A stretch of DNA of 64,000 nucleotides from positions 496,001-560,000 of the forward strand of contig JADJWR010000001.1 of NCBI GenBank assembly GCA_016716275.1. The letters are read 5' to 3'. Positions within the stretch are counted from its first letter, which is position 1. Each line of letters opens with the position of its first letter. Below, piece after piece: positions 27,031-35,324 of this stretch. A program made the translations under genes and the position numbers. The DNA is from Burkholderiales bacterium (GTDB lineage Bacteria; Pseudomonadota; Gammaproteobacteria; Burkholderiales; Burkholderiaceae_F). The notes under the pieces were generated by a model. It ran no database searches. It saw only the letters and a list, made by a program, of their open reading frames with translations, and was not told the origin of the DNA.

Positions 27031-28542
27031 ATGCAACGGCGATCGCCAAGGACACGGCCGGGCGCAGCGGCGCCGCGCGAGGTCGAACTGAAGCTCGCGC
27101 TGGTCGCGCGCGACCTGCCGAGGCTGCGCAAGCGCCTCGCCCGCTTCGGCGACGGCGTTTCGGTCGAGGTCGACAACGTCTACCTCGACACCGACGAGCG
27201 GCTGCTGCGCGCCAACCGCATGGCGCTGCGCCTGCGGCGGATCGGCCGGCGCTGGGTGCAGACGTTGAAGACCGAGTCGGCGGCGGGTGCGCTGTCGACG
27301 CGCGGCGAATGGGAGCTGCCGGCGCCGCGCGGCCGGCTCGATACCGCACGCTTCGCGCAGACGCCGCTGGCGGCGCTGCTGCGGGCGCACCCCGGCGCCC
27401 GGCTCGTGCCGGCCTTTCGCACGCGCTTCAGGCGCACGCTGTGGACGGCGGCGGCGGGCGCCATCGAAATCGCGCTCGACGAAGGCGAGATCATCGCCGG
27501 AGAGCGCCGTGCGCCGATCCTCGAGCTCGAGCTGGAACTGAAGTCGGGCGAGGTCGACGCGCTCTACCGGCTGGCACTCGACCTGGCGGGCAAGGGCCCT
27601 GCCGCGCTGGCGCTGCGGCCGGCGGTCGACTCGAAAGCCGTGCGGGGATATCGACTGGCGACGCAGGAATCGCCGACGCCGCAGAAGGCCAACGCAGCGG
27701 CGGTCACGGCGTCGCTGGCGGCGGATGCCTCAGTGCAGGCGGCGTTGCGCCAGCTGGTCGGGCGCGGTGCGACCCTGCTGCTGGCCAATGCGGCAGGCAG
27801 CCAGGAAGTCGCCGACCCGGAGTTCGTGCACCAGGCCCGTGTCGCCGTGCGGCGCATGCGCTCGGCGGCGCGCGCGCTCGGCAGGGACGCCGGCTGGCCG
27901 GCGTCGCTCGACGACGAGCTGCGCTGGATCGCCCGCCTGCTCGGCGCGGTTCGCGACTGGGACGTGCTGCAGGCGCATACGGCTCCGGCGCTGCTGGCTG
28001 CATTGCCGGCAACCGCGCCGCTGGTCGAACGCGCTGCCGAACGGCGCCTGCGCGACGACGCGGCGCTGCGCGCGGCGCTCGGCGGAGCGCGCTACGCGCG
28101 GCTGGCGTTGCGCCTGCTGCGCTGGGCGAACTCCGCCGCCGACCAGGGGATCACGCTCGGTTCGGCCGCGCCGGCGCGGCTGGCGAGGATGCACCGGCGG
28201 CTGTTCGATGCGGCGGCGTTCTTCGTCGCACTGCCGGTGCGGCGACAGCACCGCGTGCGCATCCTTGCCAAGCGGCTGCGCTATGCGCTCGACCTGTTCG
28301 CCTCGACGCTGCCGGAGAAACGGACACGTCGCTACGTCGAGCGGCTGGCGCACCTGCAGGACGAGCTCGGCGCACTGAACGACGCTGTCGTCGCCAGCGG
28401 GCTGCTGCGACGCCTGTCGCGCGCTGCCGGCGTCGATCCGCTGCCGGCGGGCGAATGGCTGCAGCGGCAGCGCGAGCGGCACGCGCTGCGCGCCGAGCAG
28501 GCGCTGGCCGACCTGCTGCGCCGGCCGGTGCCCTGGGGCTGA
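27031..28542 (+). CDS. CYTH-CHAD domain protein (inorganic triphosphatase/polyphosphate-associated)
   Basis: A 503-residue two-domain protein. The CYTH domain (about residues 15-210) begins with the signature EVELK (E17, E19, K21) and has VDNVYLDTDERLL and ALRLRRIGRRWVQTLK, as in triphosphate tunnel enzymes that hydrolyse tripolyphosphate. The CHAD domain (about 230-500) has the usual HQARVAVRRMRSA and RVRILAKRLRYALDLF helices with conserved His/Arg that bind polyphosphate. The fusion resembles E. coli YgiF. ATG 27031 gives no non-family residues beyond a short basic leader. Confidence 0.88.
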   Translation: MQRRSPRTRPGAAAPREVELKLALVARDLPRLRKRLARFGDGVSVEVDNVYLDTDERLLRANRMALRLRRIGRRWVQTLKTESAAGALSTRGEWELPAPRGRLDTARFAQTPLAALLRAHPGARLVPAFRTRFRRTLWTAAAGAIEIALDEGEIIAGERRAPILELELELKSGEVDALYRLALDLAGKGPAALALRPAVDSKAVRGYRLATQESPTPQKANAAAVTASLAADASVQAALRQLVGRGATLLLANAAGSQEVADPEFVHQARVAVRRMRSAARALGRDAGWPASLDDELRWIARLLGAVRDWDVLQAHTAPALLAALPATAPLVERAAERRLRDDAALRAALGGARYARLALRLLRWANSAADQGITLGSAAPARLARMHRRLFDAAAFFVALPVRRQHRVRILAKRLRYALDLFASTLPEKRTRRYVERLAHLQDELGALNDAVVASGLLRRLSRAAGVDPLPAGEWLQRQRERHALRAEQALADLLRRPVPWG

Positions 28543-28628
28543 ACCGGCATCGCCCGACGGTTCGGCCGGTGGCGGCGCCGCCGGCGGTATCTTGCGGCTG
28601 TTGCCAACGACCCGGACTGGAGGAAGCG

Positions 28629-29021
28629 ATGAAGAACCGTTACGGCTTCGGCAAGACAGTGGACATGAGTTTCGACGCCGCCTTGCGGAAGGTCGTCGAG
28701 GAACTGGCCAAGGAAGGCTTCGGCATCCTGACCGAGATCGACGTGCAGGCGACGCTGAAGAAGAAGCTGAACGCCGAGATGCGCGGCTACCGCATCCTCG
28801 GCGCCTGCAACCCGCCGTTCGCCCACCGGGCGCTCGGCGCCGAGCCCAGCATCGGCCTGTTGCTGCCGTGCAACGTGGTGGTGCGCGAGGACGAGTCCGG
28901 CAAGGTGCAGGTCGAGTTCATGGACCCGGACGTGATGGTGCAGCTGATCGACAAGCCCGAGGTGCACGCGGTGGCAACCGAGGTGAGCGCCCGGCTGCGG
29001 CGGGTCTGCGACGCGGTCTGA
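28629..29021 (+). CDS. DUF302 domain protein
   Basis: A 130-residue soluble protein of the DUF302 family: DMSFDAALRKVVEELAKEGFGILTEIDVQ opening, GACNPPFAHRALGAEPSIGLLLPCNVVV core with its two conserved cysteines, and a DPDVMVQL region. A good ribosome site (GGAGGAAG) precedes ATG 28629. Function unknown; members often lie beside sulfur- or redox-related genes. Here it is directly upstream of the promoter for the SQR-RND operon and may be expressed apart from it. Confidence 0.88.
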   Translation: MKNRYGFGKTVDMSFDAALRKVVEELAKEGFGILTEIDVQATLKKKLNAEMRGYRILGACNPPFAHRALGAEPSIGLLLPCNVVVREDESGKVQVEFMDPDVMVQLIDKPEVHAVATEVSARLRRVCDAV

Positions 29022-29056
29022 GCGTGCCCTGGCGTAACCGCCCGGCGGCGCGGCGG

Positions 29057-29085
29057 TTGCGCCTATACCCCCAGGGGTATATACT
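29057..29085 (+). promoter_or_regulatory. Promoter with CsoR-family operator in the spacer
   Basis: An 18-bp palindrome TATACCCC-CA-GGGGTATA spans 29064-29081. A -35 (TTGCGC, 29057-29062) and a -10 (TATACT, 29080-29085) flank it with a 17-base spacer, so a repressor bound here would block RNA polymerase. A/T-flanked C4/G4 palindromes are the usual sites of CsoR-family repressors, and such a gene (35003-35293) ends this operon. Transcription would start near 29092. Confidence 0.7.
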
Positions 29086-29113
29086 GCGCGCCATGCCGGA
29101 CCTCGGAGACCTC

Positions 29114-30145
29114 ATGTCGCGCATCCACCGGGCCGCCGCGGGCGCGCTCGCCGCCGCCGCGCTGCTGCTCGGCGCACCGGCCCACGCGCAGGCCGCCGCC
29201 TCGGCGACCGTCGAGCTGCGCGAGGTCGACGAGGTCTACGCCGCCGACGCGATCGTCGAGTCGGTTCGCCAGGCCACCGTGTCGGCGCAGATCGCCGGCC
29301 AGCTCACGCAGCTCGCGGTCGACGCCGGCGACCGCGTCAGGCGCGGCCAGCTGCTGGCGCGCATCGACACCCGCGAGGCCGACGCGCAGGTCGCCTCGGC
29401 CTCGGCCCAGGTGGCGCAGGCCGAGGCGGCGCTGGCGCAGGCGAAGATCGAGCACGACCGCACCCGCAGTCTGGTGGCACAGGGATTCGTCAGCCAGTCG
29501 GCGCTCGACAAGGCCGAGGCAGACCTGAAGACGGCGCGGGCGACAGTCGACGCGGCGCGCGCCGGCACCACGCAGGCGGCTACCGGGCGCAGCTTCGCCG
29601 AGCTGCGCGCGCCGATCGACGGGGTGGTGACGCGCCGCCTGATGGAGCCCGGTGAACTGGCCACCCCCGGCCGCGGCGTGCTGGAGATCCACGACCCGGC
29701 GGCGCTGCGCGCGGTCGGGACGATCCCGCAGTTCGTACTGCCACGGACGGCGCGCGTCGATCGCGCCGTGATCGAACTGCCGTCGCTGCAGCGGCGGCTG
29801 ACGGCGGCCCGCGTGACGATGCTGCCGGCCGCCGATCCGCGCCTGCTTTCCACCCAGATCCGTGCCGACCTGCCGGCCGACGCGCCGGCCGGCGTCGTGC
29901 CGGGCACCGCGGCCAAGGTGCTGGTGCCGATCGGCCGCAGCCGCAAGCTGGTGGTGCCGGAGGCGGCGGTCTTTCGACGCAGCGAGCTGACCGCGGTGTA
30001 CGTGCTGACCGGCAGCGGGGTGCGCCAGCTGCGGCAGGTGCGCGTCGGCAATCGCGTCAGCGATGACGCCGTCGAGGTGCTGGCCGGGCTGTCCGCCGGC
30101 GAACGCGTCGCCATCGACCCGCTGCGCGGGCCTGGCGCGATCTGA
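29114..30145 (+). CDS. RND efflux periplasmic adaptor subunit
   Basis: Membrane-fusion protein of 343 residues with a signal peptide (MSRIHRAAAGALAAAALLLGAPAHAQA). The lipoyl half-motifs (ATVSAQIAGQLTQLAVDAGDRVRRGQLLARIDTRE; later ELRAPIDGVVTRRLMEPGELATPGRGVLEI) flank an alpha-hairpin, then a beta-barrel. ATG 29114 is chosen over 29093 because GGAG lies six bases before it and the predicted transcript starts near 29092. It partners the pump at 31459. No metal-binding His/Met motif like that of CusB is visible. Confidence 0.88.
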   Translation: MSRIHRAAAGALAAAALLLGAPAHAQAAASATVELREVDEVYAADAIVESVRQATVSAQIAGQLTQLAVDAGDRVRRGQLLARIDTREADAQVASASAQVAQAEAALAQAKIEHDRTRSLVAQGFVSQSALDKAEADLKTARATVDAARAGTTQAATGRSFAELRAPIDGVVTRRLMEPGELATPGRGVLEIHDPAALRAVGTIPQFVLPRTARVDRAVIELPSLQRRLTAARVTMLPAADPRLLSTQIRADLPADAPAGVVPGTAAKVLVPIGRSRKLVVPEAAVFRRSELTAVYVLTGSGVRQLRQVRVGNRVSDDAVEVLAGLSAGERVAIDPLRGPGAI

Positions 30146-30179
30146 GCGACCCCCGAAAGCAACCTCAAAGGAGACAGCG

Positions 30180-31457
30180 ATGGCACACGTCGTGGTGATG
30201 GGCGCCGGGCTAGGCGGCCTGCCGATGGCCTACGAGATGAAGGAGCTGCTGCGCGCCGACGACCGGCTCACCCTGGTGGGCCAGGGCGAGAACTATCACT
30301 TCGTGCCGTCCAACCCCTGGCTGGCGGTGCACTGGCGCAAGCGCCAGGACATCGAGTTTCCGATCGCACCGTACGTGGGCAAGAAGGGCATTTCCTACGA
30401 CGGGCGCGGCGTCAGGCGCGTCCATCCCGGGGAGAACCGCCTCGAGCTGAACGACGGCTCGAGCCTGTCCTACGACTACCTGGTGATCGCCACCGGGCCG
30501 AAGCTGGCGTTCGACGAGATCGAGGGCTTCGGCCCGGACGGCCACACGCAATCGGTCTGTCACATCGATCACGCGGAGAAAGGGGCCGCCGCCTGGGACG
30601 AGTTCGTCAAGGACCCGGGGCCGATCGTCGTCGGCGCGGCGCAGGGCGCCTCGTGCTTCGGTCCCGCCTACGAGTTCTGCTTCATCATGGAAACCGACCT
30701 GCGGCGGCGCAAGCTCCGCGACCGGGTGCCGATGACCTTCGTCACGTCCGAGCCGTATATCGGCCACCTCGGGCTGGGCGGAGTCGGCGACTCGAAGTCG
30801 ATGCTCGAGTCGGCGCTGCGCGACAAGCACATCAAGTGGATCTGCAACGCCAAGATCGCCAAGGTCGAGGCGGGCAAGATGCTGGTGACCGAACACGACG
30901 AGGACGGCAAGCCGAAGAAGGAGCACGAGCTGCCGTTCCGCTACTCGATGATGCTGCCGGCGTTCAAGGGTGTCGACGCGGTGTTCGGCATCGCGGGCCT
31001 GACCAACCCGCGCGGCTTCATCCTGATCGACGAGCACCAGCGCAACCCCGCCTACAGGAACATCTACGCGGTCGGCGTCTGCGTGGCGATCCCGCCGGTC
31101 GAGGCGACGCCGGTGCCGACCGGGGCGCCGAAGACCGGTTTCATGATCGAGTCGATGGTGACCGCGGCGGCACACAACATCCGCGACGAACTCGATGGCA
31201 AGGCGCCGTCGCACCGGGCGACCTGGAATGCGGTCTGTCTCGCCGACATGGGCGACACCGGCATCGCCTTCGTCGCGCTGCCGCAGATCCCGCCGCGCAA
31301 CGTCAACTGGTTCTCCGAGGGCAAGTGGGTGCACCTGGCCAAGGTGGGCTTCGAGAAGTACTTCATCCGCAAGCTGAAGAAGGGCACCTCGGAGCCGATC
31401 TACGAGAAGTACGTGATGAACGCGCTCGGCATCACCAAGCTGAGAGGCAAGCACTGA
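30180..31457 (+). CDS. sqr: Sulfide:quinone oxidoreductase (type I-like)
   Basis: Flavoprotein of 425 residues that oxidises sulfide to polysulfide or sulfane sulfur and passes electrons to quinone at the membrane. The FAD-binding N-terminus (VVVMGAGLGGLPMAYEMKE), FVPSNPWLAVHW and GAPKTGFMIESM blocks match by eye the enzyme of Acidithiobacillus ferrooxidans. All three catalytic cysteines are present: C127 (SVCHIDHAE), C159 (QGASCFGPAYEF) and C353 (NAVCLADMGD). AAGGAGACAG precedes the ATG. It is unusual in lying between the adaptor and pump genes of an RND efflux system. Confidence 0.93.
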   Translation: MAHVVVMGAGLGGLPMAYEMKELLRADDRLTLVGQGENYHFVPSNPWLAVHWRKRQDIEFPIAPYVGKKGISYDGRGVRRVHPGENRLELNDGSSLSYDYLVIATGPKLAFDEIEGFGPDGHTQSVCHIDHAEKGAAAWDEFVKDPGPIVVGAAQGASCFGPAYEFCFIMETDLRRRKLRDRVPMTFVTSEPYIGHLGLGGVGDSKSMLESALRDKHIKWICNAKIAKVEAGKMLVTEHDEDGKPKKEHELPFRYSMMLPAFKGVDAVFGIAGLTNPRGFILIDEHQRNPAYRNIYAVGVCVAIPPVEATPVPTGAPKTGFMIESMVTAAAHNIRDELDGKAPSHRATWNAVCLADMGDTGIAFVALPQIPPRNVNWFSEGKWVHLAKVGFEKYFIRKLKKGTSEPIYEKYVMNALGITKLRGKH

Positions 31458-31458
31458 A

Positions 31459-34400
31459 GTGAGCGTCGAGACCCAACCCGGCGCCGGCGGCAGGCTGGGC
31501 GTCTCGGGCCGCATCGCGCGCGCCTTCCTGACCACCCAGATCACGCCGCTGCTGGCGCTGATCGGCCTGCTGCTCGGCGTCTTCGCCGTGCTGGTCACGC
31601 CGAAGGAGGAGGAGCCGCAGATCAACGTGACGATGGCCAACGTGCTGATCCCGTTCCCCGGCGCCGGAACCGAGGACGTGCACAACATCGTCACCGTGCC
31701 CGCCGAGCAGGTGATCTCGCAGATCACCGGCATCGAGCACGTGTTCTCGGTCTCGCGGCCGGGGCTGGCCGTGCTGACGGTGCAGTTCAAGGTCGGCGAG
31801 GACCGCATCGCCGCCCTGGTGCGTCTGCACGACACGCTGATGGCCAACCGCGACTGGATCAGGGCACACGTCGGCGTCGGCGACCCGATCGTCAAGCCGA
31901 AGGGCATCGACGACGTGCCGATCGTCACCCTGACCCTGTTCGGCGAGCGGCAGGAGGCGGGCAGCCTGGCGTTGTCGAAGATCGCGCACGCGCTGGAGGT
32001 GGAGATCAAGCGCGTGCCGGGCACCCGCGAGGTGGTGACGCTCGGCGCGCCGGACCAGGTGGTGCGGGTGACGGTCGAGCCGGAGCGGATGAACGTGCAC
32101 GGCATCACGCTGGCCGACGTGCAGCGGGCGCTGGCGGCGACCAACGTCTCGGCGCCGGCGGGCAATCTGACCGCCGGCAACCGGGATGTCGAGGTGCGGG
32201 CCGGCCAGTTCTTCGCCGGCAGCCGCGAGGTCGGGCAGCTGATCGTCGGCGTGCGCCCCGATGGCCGCGGCGGCCGCCGGCCGGTCCACCTGGCCGACGT
32301 GGCGCGGGTGACCGACGGTGCCGACCTGCCGACCCAGTACGTCTGGCACGGCACCGCCGCCGCCGGCGAGGCGGGGACCGAGCACCCGGCAGTGACGATC
32401 GCGGTGTCGAAGAAGGCGGGCGAGAACGCCTCGTCGGTGGCCGATGCGGTGATCGCCCGCGTCGAGCAGCTGCAGGGGCAGCTGATCCCCGACGATGTGA
32501 AGGTCGTGCAGACGCGCAACTACGGCGACACCGCGCGCGACAAGGCCAACAAGCTGATCCAGAAGCTGGTCTTCGCGACATTGTCGGTGGTGGCGCTGAT
32601 CTGGGCGGCGCTGGGCCGGCGCGAAGCGGTGATCGTCGGCATCGCCGTGGTGCTGACGCTGGCGACGACGCTGTTCGCCTCCTGGGCCTGGGGCTTCACG
32701 CTGAACCGGGTGTCGCTGTTCGCGCTGATCTTCTCGATCGGCATCCTGGTCGACGACGCGATCGTGGTGGTGGAGAACATCCATCGCCGGGCGCACTTCG
32801 ACCACGCGCCGCCCACCGAGATGATCCCTCGCGCGGTCGACGAGGTCGGCGGCCCGACCATCCTGGCCACACTGACGGTCATCGCGGCGCTGCTGCCGAT
32901 GGCCTTCGTCAGCGGGTTGATGGGCCCGTACATGAGCCCGATCCCGATCAACGCCAGCATGGGCATGCTGCTGTCGCTGGCGATCGCCTTCGTGATCACG
33001 CCGTGGCTGGCGCTGCGGCTGCTGTACCACCGCAAAGCCGGTGCGCACGCAGCGCCGGCCAGCGCCGACAGGCTGGGGGCGTGGCTGGCACGCTTCTTCA
33101 CCCGCGTGATGACGCCGTTCCTGCGCGGCAACGGCGGGCGGGCCAACCGCTGGTGGCTCGCCGCCGGAATCGGCCTGGCGATCGTGCTGGCGGTGGCCCT
33201 CGCCCCGCTGAAGCTGGTGGTGCTGAAGATGCTGCCGTTCGACAACAAGTCGGAGTTCCAGGTGGTGGTCGACGCACCGACCGGCACGCCGGTCGAACGC
33301 ACGGCGGCGCTGCTGCGCGAACTGGGCGCCGAGGTGGCGAAGATCCCGGAGGTGACCAACTACCAGGCCTATGCCGGGCTGTCGGCGCCGATCAACTTCA
33401 ACGGCCTGGTGCGGCAGTACTACCTGCGCGCCGGCGGCGAGGTCGGTGACCTGCAGGTCAACCTGCTCGACGCCCGCGACCGCAAGCGCAAGAGCCACGA
33501 GATCGCGCAGCAGGTGCGGCCGGCGCTGGAGCAGATCGCCCGCCGCTACGGTGCCGACGTCAAGGTGGTCGAGGTGCCGCCCGGGCCGCCGGTGCTGTCG
33601 CCGCTGGTGGCCGAGATCTACGGCCCCGACTACGACGCGCAGATGGCGCTGGCCCGCCAGGTGCGCCAGGTCTTCGAGAAGACGCCCGACATCGTCGCCG
33701 TCGACGACAGCATGCTCGACGAGGGCACGCGGCTGCTGCTGCGCGTCGATACCGCCAAGTCGGCGCTGTACGGCATCGCGCCGGCCGAAGTGGCACGGAC
33801 GGCGCGGATGGCGCTGGCCGGCGAGGACGTCACGCCGCTGCACGACGGACAGTCGAAGTACGCGGTGCCGGTGCGGGTCGGCCTGGCGCCGCAGGACAAG
33901 GGCGGGCTCGATGCGGCACTGAAGCTGAAGCTGCGCGGCCAGCTGCCGACCGCCGACGGCCGCACCGAGAGCTACGAGATCGCGCTGGCGGAACTGGTGA
34001 CGCCGGTCACGGCGCCGCGCGAGCGCGTCATCCACCGCAAGAACCTGCAGCCGGTCGTCTACGTGGTCGGCGACGTCGCCGGCGGGCAGGGCAAGACCGA
34101 CTCGCCGCTGTACGGCATGTTCGAGATGCGCCCGGCGCTGGCGGCGCTGTCGCCGCCGGGCGGGCTGCCGCTGGCCGAGCACTGGATCGCCGCGCCGCTC
34201 GACCGCTACGGCGCCTTCGGCCTGAAGTGGGACGGCGAGTGGCAGGTCACCTACGAGACCTTCCGCGACATGGGCATCGCCTACGGCGTCGGGCTGATCC
34301 TGATCTACCTGCTGGTGGTGGCGCAGTTCCGCTCGTACCTGACGCCGCTCGTCATCATGGCGCCGATCCCGCTGACCATCATCGGCGTGATGCCGCTGCA

Positions 34401-34788
34401 CGCGGCGCTCGGCGCGCAGTTCACCGCCACCTCGATGATCGGCATGATCGCGCTGGCCGGCATCATCGTGCGCAACTCGATCCTGCTGGTCGACTTCATC
34501 AACCTGAAGCTCGACGAGGGGGCCGAGTTCCAGCAGGCGGTGATCGACGCCGCCGCCACCCGCGCCAAGCCGATCGTGCTCACTGCCGTGGCGGCGATGC
34601 TCGGCGCGCTGTTCATCCTCGACGACCCGATCTTCAACGGGCTGGCGATCGCGCTGCTCGGCGGCATCTTCGTCTCGACGCTGCTCACGCTGGTGGTCAT
34701 CCCGATCCTGTACTACGCCGCCAATTTCCGCCGGCTGGCCCACCGGCCGGCCCCGTCCACCACCCTGCCAGAAGGAACCACGCCATGA
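31459..34788 (+). CDS. RND efflux pump, hydrophobe/amphiphile type
   Basis: Inner-membrane proton antiporter of 1109 residues starting at GTG 31459, one base after the sqr stop. It has the RND layout: N-terminal TM1 (TPLLALIGLLLGVFAVLV), large periplasmic loop, TM4 proton-relay motif ILVDDAIVVVENIHR with the paired aspartates, second periplasmic loop, and a C-terminal TM cluster (RNSILLVDFINLKLDEGAEFQQAV). It resembles HAE-1/acriflavin-type pumps rather than the metal-type CusA. No outer-membrane channel gene is in this operon. Substrate unknown; a sulfur compound is suggested by context. Confidence 0.9.
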   Translation: MSVETQPGAGGRLGVSGRIARAFLTTQITPLLALIGLLLGVFAVLVTPKEEEPQINVTMANVLIPFPGAGTEDVHNIVTVPAEQVISQITGIEHVFSVSRPGLAVLTVQFKVGEDRIAALVRLHDTLMANRDWIRAHVGVGDPIVKPKGIDDVPIVTLTLFGERQEAGSLALSKIAHALEVEIKRVPGTREVVTLGAPDQVVRVTVEPERMNVHGITLADVQRALAATNVSAPAGNLTAGNRDVEVRAGQFFAGSREVGQLIVGVRPDGRGGRRPVHLADVARVTDGADLPTQYVWHGTAAAGEAGTEHPAVTIAVSKKAGENASSVADAVIARVEQLQGQLIPDDVKVVQTRNYGDTARDKANKLIQKLVFATLSVVALIWAALGRREAVIVGIAVVLTLATTLFASWAWGFTLNRVSLFALIFSIGILVDDAIVVVENIHRRAHFDHAPPTEMIPRAVDEVGGPTILATLTVIAALLPMAFVSGLMGPYMSPIPINASMGMLLSLAIAFVITPWLALRLLYHRKAGAHAAPASADRLGAWLARFFTRVMTPFLRGNGGRANRWWLAAGIGLAIVLAVALAPLKLVVLKMLPFDNKSEFQVVVDAPTGTPVERTAALLRELGAEVAKIPEVTNYQAYAGLSAPINFNGLVRQYYLRAGGEVGDLQVNLLDARDRKRKSHEIAQQVRPALEQIARRYGADVKVVEVPPGPPVLSPLVAEIYGPDYDAQMALARQVRQVFEKTPDIVAVDDSMLDEGTRLLLRVDTAKSALYGIAPAEVARTARMALAGEDVTPLHDGQSKYAVPVRVGLAPQDKGGLDAALKLKLRGQLPTADGRTESYEIALAELVTPVTAPRERVIHRKNLQPVVYVVGDVAGGQGKTDSPLYGMFEMRPALAALSPPGGLPLAEHWIAAPLDRYGAFGLKWDGEWQVTYETFRDMGIAYGVGLILIYLLVVAQFRSYLTPLVIMAPIPLTIIGVMPLHAALGAQFTATSMIGMIALAGIIVRNSILLVDFINLKLDEGAEFQQAVIDAAATRAKPIVLTAVAAMLGALFILDDPIFNGLAIALLGGIFVSTLLTLVVIPILYYAANFRRLAHRPAPSTTLPEGTTP

Positions 34789-35006
34789 CCGTCGAACGCC
34801 TGATCCGCATCTTTGCCGGCATTTTCATCCTGCTGTCGCTCGCCCTCGGCGTCGAGGCGAGCCCGATCTTCGTCTCGCAGTGGTGGCTGGCCTTCACTGC
34901 CTTCGTCGGCGCCAACCTGCTGCAGTTCGGTTTCACCAATGTCTGCCCGCTGGGGTGGATACTGAAGAAGGCGGGCGTGCCAGAATCACGCCCGGTTTGT
35001 TCATGA
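34785..35006 (+). CDS. DUF2892 small inner-membrane protein
   Basis: A 73-residue protein with two hydrophobic helices (IFAGIFILLSLALGV and WWLAFTAFVGANLLQFGFT) and the conserved end NVCPLGWILKKAGV. This is the DUF2892/YgaP-membrane-domain type, often fused to or beside rhodanese in sulfur metabolism. The start overlaps the pump stop and the stop overlaps the regulator start (both ATGA), so translation is coupled across all three genes. Confidence 0.85.
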   Translation: MTVERLIRIFAGIFILLSLALGVEASPIFVSQWWLAFTAFVGANLLQFGFTNVCPLGWILKKAGVPESRPVCS

Positions 35007-35293
35007 GCGAGTGTGCCCTGATGGATAAGAGCGCCGACGAAGCACGACGGGCCCTGGTGCTGCGACTGAAGCGGGTCGAGGGGCAGTTGCGCGGCATCCA
35101 GAGCATGATCGAGAGCGGCGCCGACTGCGAGGAGATCGCGCTGCAGATGTCGGCCAGCCGCAAGGCGCTCGACAAGGCCTTCTTCGAGATGGTTGCCTGC
35201 GCGATCGAGCACCCGCAGTTTTCCACTGCCAAGGGCGAGAAGACCAACCAGCGGGTGCAGCGGATGGCGCGCACGCTGGCCAAGTTCGCCTGA
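35003..35293 (+). CDS. CsoR-family transcriptional repressor with non-canonical cysteines
   Basis: A 96-residue all-helical DNA-binding protein of the CsoR/RcnR/FrmR/CstR (DUF156) family: LRLKRVEGQLRGIQSMIESGADCEEIALQMSASRKAL. C42 sits at the usual first ligand position. Copper sensors then have His at +25 and Cys at +29, and the persulfide sensor CstR has Cys at +29. Here C66 is at +24 and H70 at +28, with Ala at +25 and Pro at +29, so neither pattern fits exactly. Last gene of the SQR-RND operon; it probably represses through the 29064-29081 palindrome. Confidence 0.87.
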   Translation: MSECALMDKSADEARRALVLRLKRVEGQLRGIQSMIESGADCEEIALQMSASRKALDKAFFEMVACAIEHPQFSTAKGEKTNQRVQRMARTLAKFA

Positions 35294-35296
35294 CCG

Positions 35297-35320
35297 GGTT
35301 GCCCGCGGCGGCGGGCAACC
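35297..35320. terminator. Hairpin between the convergent regulator and aldolase genes
   Basis: GGTTGCCCGC (35297-35306), loop GGCG, GCGGGCAACC (35311-35320): a perfect 10-bp GC-rich stem lying exactly in the 31-base gap between two converging genes. There is no T-run on either side, so termination strength is uncertain. Confidence 0.6.
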
Positions 35321-35324
35321 GCGT

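Noticed and set aside
29064..29081. MerR-type operator
   Set aside because: MerR sites need a stretched 19-20-base spacer; here it is 17 and the palindrome is of the C4/G4 CsoR type with a matching regulator in the operon.
31432..34743. 1103-codon open frame antisense to the RND pump
   Set aside because: GC-rich DNA leaves the complementary frame free of stops. Its product is low-complexity Arg/His/Asp-rich, while the plus strand encodes a full RND pump.
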